Assembly: GCF_008042075.1 (NCBI RefSeq)
Contig: NZ_RDBN01000053.1
Location: 301,480-335,275 of the forward strand
Length of the DNA: 33,796 nt
From: Streptomyces sp. UW30
GTDB lineage: Bacteria; Actinomycetota; Actinomycetes; Streptomycetales; Streptomycetaceae
Direction: 5' to 3'
A model generated the notes under the pieces. It saw only the letters and a program-made list of their open reading frames with translations. It had not been told where the DNA came from and did no database searches. The translations under genes and the position numbers were made by a program. Of this stretch, positions 14,417 to 22,954 are shown in pieces (the stretch's first letter is position 1; each line of letters starts with the position of its first letter).

Positions 14417-16695
14417 ACCCATCCGCGCCGAGCCGGTCCGCCCGCACCTGGCTGCGCGCCCTGACGGCGCTGCTGCTGGCCCTCCTCATCTCGATCGGTG
14501 CCACGCCCGCCGGGGTCGCCGACGACAAGCGGCCTCCAGGTGCGGCGGACGGCCGCGACCTCTCGGCGGAGTCCGACGCCAACCCCCTGCTGAATCCGGC
14601 GCTCCGGCCGGTCGAGGAACTGCGTCTGGCGGTCGGCCACATCCTGAACGACTTCGACTCGGCCTTCGACGCGAACCGCAACGGCGCGGTCGACTACCTC
14701 AACCCGCTGCTGATGACGGACGAGCAGATCACCAAGCTCCTGAACGACCCCACCAGCATCACCAACAAGAGCGGCGAGTTGTGGTTCCCCGCCATGGTCG
14801 AGCTGGAGCCGCTGAAGGCCTATCTGAAACCCGAAGTCGTCGAACAACTGAAGAAAGAGGGCGTCACCCGCCTCATCGCCGTCACGGCGCTGAACAAACC
14901 GCGCGGAAGGCATTCTGAGGAGCAGATCCAGGACAAACTGACCAAGCACGGCATCGGTCGGGAGGTCAGAGTCCTGGGGGCGTCCGAGCGCCAGCAGTGT
15001 GCGGACAGATGCACCCCGTTGTACGACTCGGACACACCGACCGTCTACGGGCGCAGCTACGACCTCAGCTCACAGGAGGTCGCCAGGCAGGAGGAGGCCA
15101 TCAAACGGGCCGGGGACAGGGCCGCGCACAAGGGGCCCGAGGCGCGGAGAAAGGCCGAGGAATACACGAGGGACCTGCTGAAGAAGCTGCGGACGGAACG
15201 CAACAAGAGTGCCGTTGTCCAAATGGGCGTCGACCTCGGCCACGTGCGGGAGGAGTCCAAGACGTGGACCACTCATGTGCTTCAGCCCCTCTTCTCCAGC
15301 CTGCAGTCCGAGTGCCCGCCCCCGGACGCGCAGTCGCAGCGCCTTCCCGTCCCGGCGCCGCGCACCATGGCGCTCGCCGTACCGGCCAAGGCAGCCGACC
15401 CCTGCGGCGAGGGCGAGGACACTGCGAACACCGCGAACCCCAGCGGTCTGGGCACCACTCTCACCCTCCCCGGCATGGGCAACGGCGGCATCGACTTCTC
15501 GACCATGGAGCTGCGCTACCTCGCGGATCCCGGTGACGGAAGCGGCCTGCAGTATTCGTTCAGCGCCGACCTGGACCCCCTGAAGGGGGACCTGCGCCAG
15601 TCCACCGGAATCACAACCGCCACCCAGTCCTCCGACGCCTTCTTCGTCTGGCTCTCCCTCAGCCCCCAGGACTTCTGGGTCAACCTCAACCCCAACGAGC
15701 CGGACCGCATCGTCGACGACAAGCTGGGGCGTACGGACGCCGGGCGGGTGCTGCTGGAAGCCGACCTGCGGATGAAGAAGACCGTCGGCAAACTCATCCA
15801 TCCCCACAGCGCGCTCGGCCGGAAGTTCTGGGAGGGGGTACGGGGCGACTGCATGTCGTTCCGCAACTGGATCCTGCCGGCGCCCGCGTCGGTCCACCAG
15901 GACGGAGACAAGCTCTACATTCTCGACGCGCCCCTCGACGTCCAGATGGAGACGCAGTACCTGGCAAAAAATGGGGCGTCGTCCGCGCGGTCCTGTCCCG
16001 AACAGGACCAGGCCACCGAGGACCACAACGAAGCGCTCTACCGCGACCTCATCCTCCCCAGGCTCAAGAAGGCCATCAACACCGCCCCCGAGTACGCCGC
16101 GCTGCGCCGCGTCTACCTCTCGCGGGTCGCCGCCGAGTGGTACCGCGAGCTGAGCCGGACCAAGGACACGACCTACGGCGACCTCATCGACAGCGGCGAC
16201 ATCGACACCTGGCGCACCACCGACGACTGGCAGCCCGTCGACACCTTCGACCGGTACGTCGACTCGTACACCAAGGGCGAGTTCAAGGTCACCGACAAGA
16301 CCACCGAGGGCAACACCACTTACGTACGCAGCTACGTCTACGGCGGCGTCGACCTCACCAGGATCCCTCTGAAGAAGGTCACGGACGACCGTTTCACCTC
16401 GGACTTCGCCGGGCTCCCCCAGAGCGTCGACCGTTCGCTGGACGCGCCCTCGCCCGCCGAGGGGGACGGGACCGTCTGGCTCGGCTCACCGACCCCGCGC
16501 CAGGCGGCCGCTTCCGGTGCCGGCACCGGTGCGGCCGAGGCGAAGCCCGTGTCCATGAGCACCTGGGCGCTGCGGCTGCTGCCGGCGCTCGTCCTCGCGC
16601 TGATCGTGCTGCTGTGGCTGCGGCGACGTCGCCTGAACACCGCCCGTCGGGCAAGTCCCCTGCGCCGGACCGCCGTAGGGGGGCGACGGAGGTGA
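14413..16695 (+). CDS. Large exported, C-terminally anchored protein, unknown function
   Basis: A 760-residue protein that I do not recognise. GTG start with GGAGG 7 nt upstream, overlapping the previous stop. A signal peptide (to about 36) is followed by a large extracytoplasmic part. Near 197 there is a CADRC pair (C196, C200), then a charged, probably coiled-coil stretch (about 217-264, RQEEAIKRAGDRAAHK and onward). A central region (about 340-620) is rich in Trp and Asp. The end has a low-complexity Ala/Gly stretch, a membrane helix (about 718-736) and an Arg-rich stop (RRRR). The topology is N-out with a C-terminal anchor. It is the last gene of the PrsW unit, followed by a terminator. 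Possible roles include surface assembly or an envelope sensor; none can be shown. Confidence 0.75.
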   Translation: MNPSAPSRSARTWLRALTALLLALLISIGATPAGVADDKRPPGAADGRDLSAESDANPLLNPALRPVEELRLAVGHILNDFDSAFDANRNGAVDYLNPLLMTDEQITKLLNDPTSITNKSGELWFPAMVELEPLKAYLKPEVVEQLKKEGVTRLIAVTALNKPRGRHSEEQIQDKLTKHGIGREVRVLGASERQQCADRCTPLYDSDTPTVYGRSYDLSSQEVARQEEAIKRAGDRAAHKGPEARRKAEEYTRDLLKKLRTERNKSAVVQMGVDLGHVREESKTWTTHVLQPLFSSLQSECPPPDAQSQRLPVPAPRTMALAVPAKAADPCGEGEDTANTANPSGLGTTLTLPGMGNGGIDFSTMELRYLADPGDGSGLQYSFSADLDPLKGDLRQSTGITTATQSSDAFFVWLSLSPQDFWVNLNPNEPDRIVDDKLGRTDAGRVLLEADLRMKKTVGKLIHPHSALGRKFWEGVRGDCMSFRNWILPAPASVHQDGDKLYILDAPLDVQMETQYLAKNGASSARSCPEQDQATEDHNEALYRDLILPRLKKAINTAPEYAALRRVYLSRVAAEWYRELSRTKDTTYGDLIDSGDIDTWRTTDDWQPVDTFDRYVDSYTKGEFKVTDKTTEGNTTYVRSYVYGGVDLTRIPLKKVTDDRFTSDFAGLPQSVDRSLDAPSPAEGDGTVWLGSPTPRQAAASGAGTGAAEAKPVSMSTWALRLLPALVLALIVLLWLRRRRLNTARRASPLRRTAVGGRRR

Positions 16696-16701
16696 GGCAC
16701 G

Positions 16702-16727
16702 GGGCGGCCACCGAGCGGTGGCCGCCC
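16702..16727. terminator. Bidirectional terminator
   Basis: GGGCGGCCACC (16702-16712) and GGTGGCCGCCC (16717-16727) form a perfect 11-bp stem with loop GAGC, between the convergent PrsW unit and the methyltransferase gene. Confidence 0.82.
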
Positions 16728-16753
16728 TCTCGTCCCCGGCCTGTCCTCGTCGG

Positions 16754-17533
16754 TCAGGGCTTGCGGCCCACGCCGCCGTGCTGGCCGATCGGCCGGGGTG
16801 CCTCGTCGCTCGGCTCGGGGCGCCACAGCGGGACGGAGACGATGCCCGGCTCCACCAGCTCCAGGCCCTCGAAGAACGCCTCGATCCTGTCGACCGGGCG
16901 CAGGAAGTACGGGACCGCACCGGTCTCGTTGTAGCCGTCCTGGGCGTTCTCGTAGTCCGGGTCGGTGCCCCGGGAACCGTCGTTGACGCAGAGGTAGCTG
17001 CCGGAGGGCAGGCCGGCCAGCAGACGGCGGACCAGGTCGCGGGCCTGGTCGTAGTCGGCGACGTGGCCGAGGATGCCGCTCAGGATCAGGGCCGTGGGCC
17101 GGGAGAGGTCGAGGGTGCGTGAGGCGGCCTCGAGGATCTTCTCCGGCTCGTACAGGCTCAGGTCCTCGTACGCCGTCACGCCCTCGGGTGTCGAGGTCAG
17201 CAGGGCGCGGGCGTGGGCCAGGACCAGGGGGTCGTTGTCGACGTAGACGATCTTCGACTCGGGGGCGACCCGCTGGGCCACCTCGTGGGTGTTGTCGACC
17301 GTGGGCAGCCCGGTGCCGACGTCGAGGAACTGGCGTACGCCCGACTCCGCGACCAGGTACCGGATGCTGCGCCCCAGGAAGGCGCGGCTGCTGCGCGCGA
17401 TGGTGACGATGCCGGGGAAGACGGCGGTGTACGCGTCACCCGCCGCCTCGTCCACGGGGTAGTTGTCCTTGCCGCCCAGCCAGTAGTTCCAGATCCTGGC
17501 CGAATGGGGTACCGAGGTGTCGATCTCCGTCAT
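16754..17533 (-). CDS. SAM-dependent methyltransferase (Methyltransf_19/DUF574 type)
   Basis: A 259-residue protein of a family greatly expanded in Streptomyces. The opening PHSARIWNYWLGGKDNYPVD is its signature. Next come a SAM-binding DVGTG (71-75), VYVDNDPLVLAHARALL and LILSGILGHV. The substrate of this family is unknown. Start ATG at 17533 is supported by the family N-terminus, though no clear Shine-Dalgarno is seen. It is 12 bp downstream of the histidine phosphatase gene and probably in the same transcript. Confidence 0.9.
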   Translation of the reverse strand: MTEIDTSVPHSARIWNYWLGGKDNYPVDEAAGDAYTAVFPGIVTIARSSRAFLGRSIRYLVAESGVRQFLDVGTGLPTVDNTHEVAQRVAPESKIVYVDNDPLVLAHARALLTSTPEGVTAYEDLSLYEPEKILEAASRTLDLSRPTALILSGILGHVADYDQARDLVRRLLAGLPSGSYLCVNDGSRGTDPDYENAQDGYNETGAVPYFLRPVDRIEAFFEGLELVEPGIVSVPLWRPEPSDEAPRPIGQHGGVGRKP

Positions 17534-17545
17534 GTGCCCATGGTG

Positions 17546-18193
17546 CTACGGCCGCTCGGGCTCGCAGGGCACATTGAGGGAGAGAAGTGCGGCGGATCCG
17601 TCTGTTTTCACGAGGAGTTCGCTGATCGCGGCGTTGCGCAACCGGGGGAACACTCTGCGGTACTCCCGGGCCGGGATCGACAGCAGTGTGCACAGCACCA
17701 GACGGAAGAGCGTGTTGTGCGCGACGACGAGGACACGGCCGCCGGGGTGGGCGGCGGCGACCCGGCGCAGGGCGGCGGCCCCGCGTTCCGCGGCAGCGGC
17801 AGGGTTCTCCGCGCCCGGGAACGGATGGGCCACCGGGTCGGTGCGGAACGCCTCCGCGGCCGCCGCGTCCTCGGCCGCGAACTGCGCGAGCGTACGGCCC
17901 TCCAGCACACCGAAGTCGCATTCGCGTAGGCCGGGTTCGCGGTGCGGGGTGAGCCCGAGCGCCCGGCACGCGGGGTCGGCGGTGATGACGGCACGGGAGA
18001 GCGGCGAGGTCCAGATCGCGTCCACCGGGTGGGCGGCGGCCCAGCGGCCGAGGGCCTCCGCCTGGGCGCGGCCCGTGTCGGTGAGGGGCACGTCGCTGAC
18101 CCCGGCGTAGCGGTTCTCGGCGTGCCAGACCGTCTGTCCGTGGCGGGCCAGCAGCAGTGTCGTATCCGCGCTCATGCTCCTGCTCGTGCTCAT
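17546..18193 (-). CDS. Histidine phosphatase family protein
   Basis: A 215-residue phosphoglycerate-mutase-like phosphatase. The catalytic RHG is at 17-19 (LLLARHGQTVWHAENRYAG). TSPLSRA, an acid/base region in LRECDFGVLEGRT, and VVAHN with the second histidine follow. It removes phosphate from a small molecule such as a sugar phosphate or alpha-ribazole phosphate; which one is not clear. ATG at 18193 overlaps the stop of the FGGY kinase (ATGA), pointing to coupled translation. An in-frame ATG at 18175 is the alternative. Confidence 0.88.
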   Translation of the reverse strand: MSTSRSMSADTTLLLARHGQTVWHAENRYAGVSDVPLTDTGRAQAEALGRWAAAHPVDAIWTSPLSRAVITADPACRALGLTPHREPGLRECDFGVLEGRTLAQFAAEDAAAAEAFRTDPVAHPFPGAENPAAAAERGAAALRRVAAAHPGGRVLVVAHNTLFRLVLCTLLSIPAREYRRVFPRLRNAAISELLVKTDGSAALLSLNVPCEPERP

Positions 18194-19650
18194 GAATCCG
18201 CAGTATCCCCGTCCAGGCGGGCCTTCGCGTGCGCCGCGACCGGTGGGGGCAGCCAGCCTCGGGTCGTCAGCTCCTCGACCAGGCGGGCGTAGGACTCGGC
18301 GAAGCGGGCGGTGCGCTCGGGCCGGGGTTCGACGGTCGTGCCGATCCGGACCATGCCTTCCGCGACCTGGGCGAGATGCGGCGCCGTACCGGCGCCGTAC
18401 GCCGCCAACGCGGCCATCCCCAGGGCCGGTTCGGTCTGCTGCGGCACCCGGGCCGGGCGGCCCAGGACGTCGGCGCGCAGCTGGTTCCAGTACGGGCTGC
18501 GGGCGGCGCCGCCGGTGAAGGTGAGGGGGCCGTCGAGGGGTGCGCCGAGGTGGTGCAGGTAGTCCAGGCACAGGCGCTCGGTGAAGGCGACGCCCTGGAG
18601 GAGCGCGGCCCACAGGTCGGCGTCCGACTCCGGTTCGCCCAGGACCAGCGCGGAGGCGTCCGGGGCGAGGAACGGGAAGCGCTCGCCGGGTGACACCAGC
18701 GGGTAGGTGATCGCGCCGGACGGCTCGTAGGCGGCGGCCAGCGCGTCCATGGCCGCCGGGTCGGCGCCCGCAAACGCCGCCGTGAGCACGCCCGCGCCCA
18801 CGCTGGAGGCGCCGCCGGGCAGCCAACTCCCGTCCGGGGCACGGTGGTTGTAGACCACGCCGGTCGGGTCCCGGACCGGCGTCGGGGAGGCGCCCTTGAG
18901 GACCAGGGTGGTGCCGAGCACCGAGTTCCAGGAGCCGGGGCGCAGGGCGGCGGAGGCGATCTGGGCCGCGCAGCCGTCGGTCATCCCGGCGATGACGGGG
19001 GTGCCGGCGGGGATGCCGGTGGCCTCGGCGGCGGACGTGGAGACCTGGCCGAGGCGGGTGCCGGGGCGGACGACGTCCGGGATCGCAGTGTCGGGCAGGC
19101 CGAGGCGGGGCAGCATGGCGGGCCAGGCGTCGCGTTCCAGGTCGTAGCCCGTCTTCAGGGCGTGGCTGGAGTCGGCCGGAGGCAGCTCGCCGGTGAGGAG
19201 GGAGACGACCAGGTCCGGCTGATGGGTGATCCGGCCGGGGCCGTAGGTCTCGGTCAGCCACACCGCCTTCGGCAGGGCCCAGGTGTCCTGCACCCCGAGC
19301 CCCGCCATCCGCGCCCGCGCCGCCTGTGCCGTCGCCCGCCCGTCGTCGTACATCAGGGCGGGGCTCATCGGCCGTCCCGCCCCGTCCGTGAGCAGCACGG
19401 TCCCGGACGTCCCGCACACCGCGAGTCCGCCGACCCGCGCCTTCGACCGCCCGCGCAGTGCGGCCCGGGACGCCGCGCACACGCCCTTCCACCAGTCGTC
19501 CGGATCCTGCTCGTGCCGCACCCCGTCCCGGCGTCCGCCGAGGGGCGCCGAGCCGCTGCCGAGGACTGTGCCGTCCCCGGTGACCAGCAGCACCCGGACG
19601 CTCTGGGTGCCCAGGTCGATCCCCAGCCAGGCCTCGTGATCGTCGGTCAT
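18190..19650 (-). CDS. xylB: FGGY-family carbohydrate kinase (xylulokinase-like)
   Basis: A 486-residue sugar kinase. The first phosphate-binding segment is LGIDLGTQSVRVLLV, with CGTSGTVLL, YDDGRAT, GMTDGCAAQIASAALRPGSWNSVLGTT and TGGAARSPYWNQLRADVLG, matching xylulokinase and related FGGY enzymes that phosphorylate a ketopentose or polyol with ATP. GGGAGG precedes ATG at 19650; the frame extends to 20016 only as a shadow. It is divergent from the polyol ABC operon across a 169-bp promoter with a likely operator, so it probably acts on that operon's substrate or its oxidised product. The symbol is by closest family, not proven substrate. Confidence 0.85.
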   Translation of the reverse strand: MTDDHEAWLGIDLGTQSVRVLLVTGDGTVLGSGSAPLGGRRDGVRHEQDPDDWWKGVCAASRAALRGRSKARVGGLAVCGTSGTVLLTDGAGRPMSPALMYDDGRATAQAARARMAGLGVQDTWALPKAVWLTETYGPGRITHQPDLVVSLLTGELPPADSSHALKTGYDLERDAWPAMLPRLGLPDTAIPDVVRPGTRLGQVSTSAAEATGIPAGTPVIAGMTDGCAAQIASAALRPGSWNSVLGTTLVLKGASPTPVRDPTGVVYNHRAPDGSWLPGGASSVGAGVLTAAFAGADPAAMDALAAAYEPSGAITYPLVSPGERFPFLAPDASALVLGEPESDADLWAALLQGVAFTERLCLDYLHHLGAPLDGPLTFTGGAARSPYWNQLRADVLGRPARVPQQTEPALGMAALAAYGAGTAPHLAQVAEGMVRIGTTVEPRPERTARFAESYARLVEELTTRGWLPPPVAAHAKARLDGDTADS

Positions 19651-19719
19651 CCGGACCTCCCGCACATCTGGATCCGTGAACTTCACACTCTGCACTGAGA
19701 TTTTCCCCTGCGCGAGGGA

Positions 19720-19748
19720 TTGACGCCCAACTTCCGCCGTTCCACCCT
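19720..19748 (+). promoter_or_regulatory. Possible promoter of the polyol ABC operon
   Basis: TTGACG (19720-19725), a 17-bp spacer, then CACCCT (19743-19748), a poor -10. The repeats at 19750-19777 lie just downstream, where a bound repressor would block RNA polymerase. Confidence 0.35.
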
Positions 19749-19749
19749 C

Positions 19750-19777
19750 TGTTAACGAGTCGACTCGCCGTGTTAAC
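19750..19777. promoter_or_regulatory. Candidate operator of the polyol ABC operon
   Basis: Two TGTTAAC repeats (19750-19756 and 19771-19777) are 21 bp apart, two helical turns. Between them is the perfect 12-bp palindrome CGAGTCGACTCG (19756-19767). It is in the divergent promoter between the FGGY kinase and the binding-protein gene. The DeoR-type regulator in the operon is the obvious candidate to bind it. Confidence 0.55.
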
Positions 19778-19819
19778 CGATGCACACCCGGATGGCCGAA
19801 CCCCACGTGGAGGTCACGG

Positions 19820-21241
19820 ATGAACATGCACGCGCACGACCGCCGACGGTTCCTGGCGCTGAGCGCCGCCCTGGCCGCCACGCCCCTGATCTCCGCCTGC
19901 GGTGCCGGATTCGGCGGCGACGACAGCAAGAGCGACGGCTCGGCGGCGGACGACGTCACCGGCTCCTTCGACTTCAAGCGCGAGAAGGGCACCACCGTCA
20001 AGGCGCTGCTGAACAAGCACCCCTACACCGACGCGCTGATCGCCGACCTGAAGTCGTTCACCGAGAAGACCGGCATCAAGGTCGAGTACGACGTCTTCCC
20101 GGAGGACAACTACTTCGACAAGCTCACCGTCGACCTGTCCAGCGGACGCGCGTCGTACGACGTCTTCATGCTCGGCGCGTACATGGTGTGGCAGTACGGG
20201 CCGCCGGGCTGGCTGGAGGACCTCGGCCCCTGGATGCGCAACGCCTCGGCCACCGGCGCCGAATGGGACCAGGCCGACTTCTTCCCGAACCTCCTCCAGG
20301 CCGACCAGTGGTCCCTGAAGGCGGGCGCGCCGCTCGGACAGGGCGGGCAGTACGCGCTGCCGTGGGGCTGGGAGACCAACGTCGTCGCCTACAACACGGA
20401 CGTCTTCAAGAAGCTCGGCCTCAAGCCCGCCGAGAGCTTCGACGAGCTGCGCGAGATCGCCGGCGCCATCAAGCAGAAGGCGCCGGGTGCGGGCTTCGAC
20501 GGCATGTACGGGATCGCCGTACGGGGATCGAGGAGCTGGGCGACCATCCACCCCGGCTTCATGACCATGTACGCCCGCAACGGGCTCAAGGACTTCACAG
20601 TCACCGGCGGGAAGCTCACACCCGCGATGAACACCCCGGAGGCCGTCGCGTTCACCGAGGACTGGGCCGGCATGGTCAAGCAGGGCGGCCCGCCGTCCTG
20701 GACGTCGTACACCTGGTACCAGTGCTCCAGCGACCTCGGCGCGAAGAAGGCCGGGATGCTGTTCGACGCCGATACGGCCGCCTACTTCCAGGCGGTGGAG
20801 GGCGCGAGCCCGGCCTCCGGGAAGATCGCCTTCCATCCCGGACCGAAGGGGCCGGACGGCTCCCTCGCCACCAACATGTGGATCTGGTCGCTCGGCATGA
20901 ACGCCAAGAGCAAGAAGAAGAGCGCCAGTTGGCTGTTCCTGCAGTGGGCGACCGGCAAGGAGCACCTGCGCAGGAGCGCGATCACGCACAACCACATCGA
21001 CCCGGTGCGCAAGTCGATCGCCGACGACGCCGCCTACAAGGACAAGATGAGGCACCTGCCCGGCTTCATCGAGACCTTCGAGACCGTCGTCGACCAGACG
21101 AAGATCCAGTTCACCCCGCAGGCCCAGTTCTTCGACGCGACCACCAGCTGGGCCGCCGCCCTCCAGGAGATCTACGGCGGCAAGGGGGCCGAGTCGGTGC
21201 TCGACGGGCTGGCGGGCGACCTCGCCGACAAGGTGGGCTAG
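19820..21241 (+). CDS. ABC transporter substrate-binding lipoprotein, sugar/polyol type
   Basis: A 473-residue family-1 (UgpB/MalE-like) binding protein. Tat-like RRRFLAL (8-14) and a lipobox ISAC with Cys27 show it is an exported lipoprotein. Typical segments are DLKSFTEKTGIKVEYDVFPEDNYFDKL, SYDVFMLGAY, YALPWGWETNVVAYNTDVF and the GKIAFHPGPKG loop. GGAGG 6 nt before ATG. It leads a long operon with two permeases, two ATPases, a regulator, a dehydrogenase and a kinase. Tryptophans and aspartates in the cleft suggest a sugar alcohol or sugar. The exact ligand is unknown. Confidence 0.9.
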   Translation: MNMHAHDRRRFLALSAALAATPLISACGAGFGGDDSKSDGSAADDVTGSFDFKREKGTTVKALLNKHPYTDALIADLKSFTEKTGIKVEYDVFPEDNYFDKLTVDLSSGRASYDVFMLGAYMVWQYGPPGWLEDLGPWMRNASATGAEWDQADFFPNLLQADQWSLKAGAPLGQGGQYALPWGWETNVVAYNTDVFKKLGLKPAESFDELREIAGAIKQKAPGAGFDGMYGIAVRGSRSWATIHPGFMTMYARNGLKDFTVTGGKLTPAMNTPEAVAFTEDWAGMVKQGGPPSWTSYTWYQCSSDLGAKKAGMLFDADTAAYFQAVEGASPASGKIAFHPGPKGPDGSLATNMWIWSLGMNAKSKKKSASWLFLQWATGKEHLRRSAITHNHIDPVRKSIADDAAYKDKMRHLPGFIETFETVVDQTKIQFTPQAQFFDATTSWAAALQEIYGGKGAESVLDGLAGDLADKVG

Positions 21242-21245
21242 CGCG

Positions 21246-22127
21246 ATGGGATGGCGGCTCGCCCTTCGCCCGTACGTCCTGATCGTCCCCGCCCTGCTGC
21301 TGACCTGCGGGATCCTCTACCCCTTCGGGCTCGGCCTCTACTACACGCTGTTCGACTTCTCGGCGAGCAAGCCGCAGCCGGACATGGTGCGGTTCGAGAA
21401 CTACGAGACCGTCTTCACCCAGGAGGCGTTCTGGAACTCGGCGTGGGTGACGGTGCTGTACGCGGTCGGGGCCGCCGCCGTCGAGACCGTCCTCGGCGTC
21501 ACCGTCGCCCTGCTGCTGCACCGGTCGACGATCGTCGGGCGGGTGCTGGAGAAGATCCTCATCCTGCCGCTGATGATCGCGCCGGTGATCGCGGCGATCA
21601 TCTGGAAGCTGATGCTCCAGCCGTCGGTGGGGGTGATCAACTATCTGCTGAGACCCTTCGGGCTGGGCGGAGTCCAGTGGACGGACACCCCGACCGGGGC
21701 GCTGCTGTCGTCGATCGCCGTGGACGTGTGGGTGTACACGCCGTTCGTGGCGATCCTCGCCCTCGCCGGACTGCGGTCGCTGCCGACGTCCCCCTTCGAG
21801 GCGGCGGCCGTCGACGGTGCGGGCTGGTGGTACACCTTCCGGCGACTGACGCTGCCGATGCTGTGGCCGTACGTCCTGGTCGCGGTGATCTTCCGGTTCA
21901 TGGACTCGCTGAAGGTGTTCGACATCATCTACGCCCTGACGGAGGGCGGCCCCGGCGACTCGACCGTCGTCCTGCAGATCCGCGCCTACCTGGAGGCGAT
22001 CCGCTTCCAGCGGTACTCGTTCGGCATCAGCTACACGATCGTGCTGTGGGCGGTGGTGTATCTCGCCGCGATGGTGCTGGTGAAGCACCTGGGCAAGATC
22101 CAGCGGAAGGCGGCGGAGGCGAAATGA
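21246..22127 (+). CDS. ABC sugar/polyol permease 1 (UgpA/MalF type)
   Basis: A 293-residue membrane subunit with six predicted spans. The coupling loop reads EAAAVDGAGWWYTFRRLTLPML, and the late segment is ALTEGGPGDSTVVL, standard for the MalF-like partner of sugar importers. The start is 4 bp after the binding-protein stop. The stop overlaps the second permease (ATGA). Confidence 0.9.
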   Translation: MGWRLALRPYVLIVPALLLTCGILYPFGLGLYYTLFDFSASKPQPDMVRFENYETVFTQEAFWNSAWVTVLYAVGAAAVETVLGVTVALLLHRSTIVGRVLEKILILPLMIAPVIAAIIWKLMLQPSVGVINYLLRPFGLGGVQWTDTPTGALLSSIAVDVWVYTPFVAILALAGLRSLPTSPFEAAAVDGAGWWYTFRRLTLPMLWPYVLVAVIFRFMDSLKVFDIIYALTEGGPGDSTVVLQIRAYLEAIRFQRYSFGISYTIVLWAVVYLAAMVLVKHLGKIQRKAAEAK

Positions 22128-22954
22128 CCGTGCGCAAACGCCTGTTGGGGTGGCTCGCCGACGCCGCCCTCGTCCTGTACTTCGTCTTCGCGCTGTTCCC
22201 GATCGCCTGGATGGTGATCCTGTCGCTGAAGCCGACGAACCAGCTCTTCTCGACCTACTTCTCCTTCTCCCCCACCCTCGACGGCTACCGCACGGTCCTC
22301 GGCGACAGCGAGGGCATCCCGTTCGTGCGGTTCTTCGTCAACAGCCTGGTGGTGTCGGTGGGAGCGGTCGTGCTGTCGCTCCTGGTCGGGCTCCCGGCCG
22401 CGTACGCCTCGGCGCGCTGGCGGTTCAAGGGCTCCGAGAACCTCATGTTCACGCTGCTGTCGTTCCGGTTCGCACCCGAACTGACCGTGATCATCCCGCT
22501 GTTCGTGCTCTACCAGAAGCTCGGGCTCTTCGACACGTACGTCGGCATGGTGTGGGTGCTCCAGCTGGTCACGCTGCCGCTGATCGTGTGGATCATGCGG
22601 TCGTACTTCGCCGATCTGACGCCCGAGCTGGAGCAGGCGGCGTTGCTGGACGGCTACACCCGCAAGCAGGCCTTCCTGAGGGTGGCCCTGCCGCTGGTGA
22701 AGCCGGGGGTCGCGGCCGTGTCGCTGCTCGCCTTCATCTTCGCCTGGAACAACTTCGTCTTCCCGCTGATCCTGACCTCCAACGAGGCCCAGACCGTGAC
22801 GGTGGGCGCGCTGTCCTTCCTCGGCGGCGACCGGCCCAAGTACAACCTCACGGCCGCCGCCGCACTCGTCTCCGTCGTACCGCCGCTGCTGCTCGCGCTG
22901 ACGATCCAGCGGTATCTGGTGCGGGGGCTGTCGTTCGGGGCGGTGAAGTCATGA
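22124..22954 (+). CDS. ABC sugar/polyol permease 2 (UgpE/MalG type)
   Basis: A 276-residue membrane subunit with six spans and coupling loop EQAALLDGYTRKQAFLRVALPLVKPG. FIFAWNNFVFPLIL near the end is typical of MalG-type permeases. ATG at 22124 overlaps the previous stop; GGCGGAGG precedes it. Its own stop overlaps ATPase 1 (ATGA). The long frame running back to 21251 is a shadow of permease 1. Confidence 0.9.
   Translation: MTVRKRLLGWLADAALVLYFVFALFPIAWMVILSLKPTNQLFSTYFSFSPTLDGYRTVLGDSEGIPFVRFFVNSLVVSVGAVVLSLLVGLPAAYASARWRFKGSENLMFTLLSFRFAPELTVIIPLFVLYQKLGLFDTYVGMVWVLQLVTLPLIVWIMRSYFADLTPELEQAALLDGYTRKQAFLRVALPLVKPGVAAVSLLAFIFAWNNFVFPLILTSNEAQTVTVGALSFLGGDRPKYNLTAAAALVSVVPPLLLALTIQRYLVRGLSFGAVKS

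Noticed and set aside
17546..19492. 648-aa minus frame extending the histidine phosphatase upstream
   Set aside because: The upstream part is Arg/Pro-rich shadow of the FGGY kinase; the phosphatase starts at 18193 with a 4-bp overlap.
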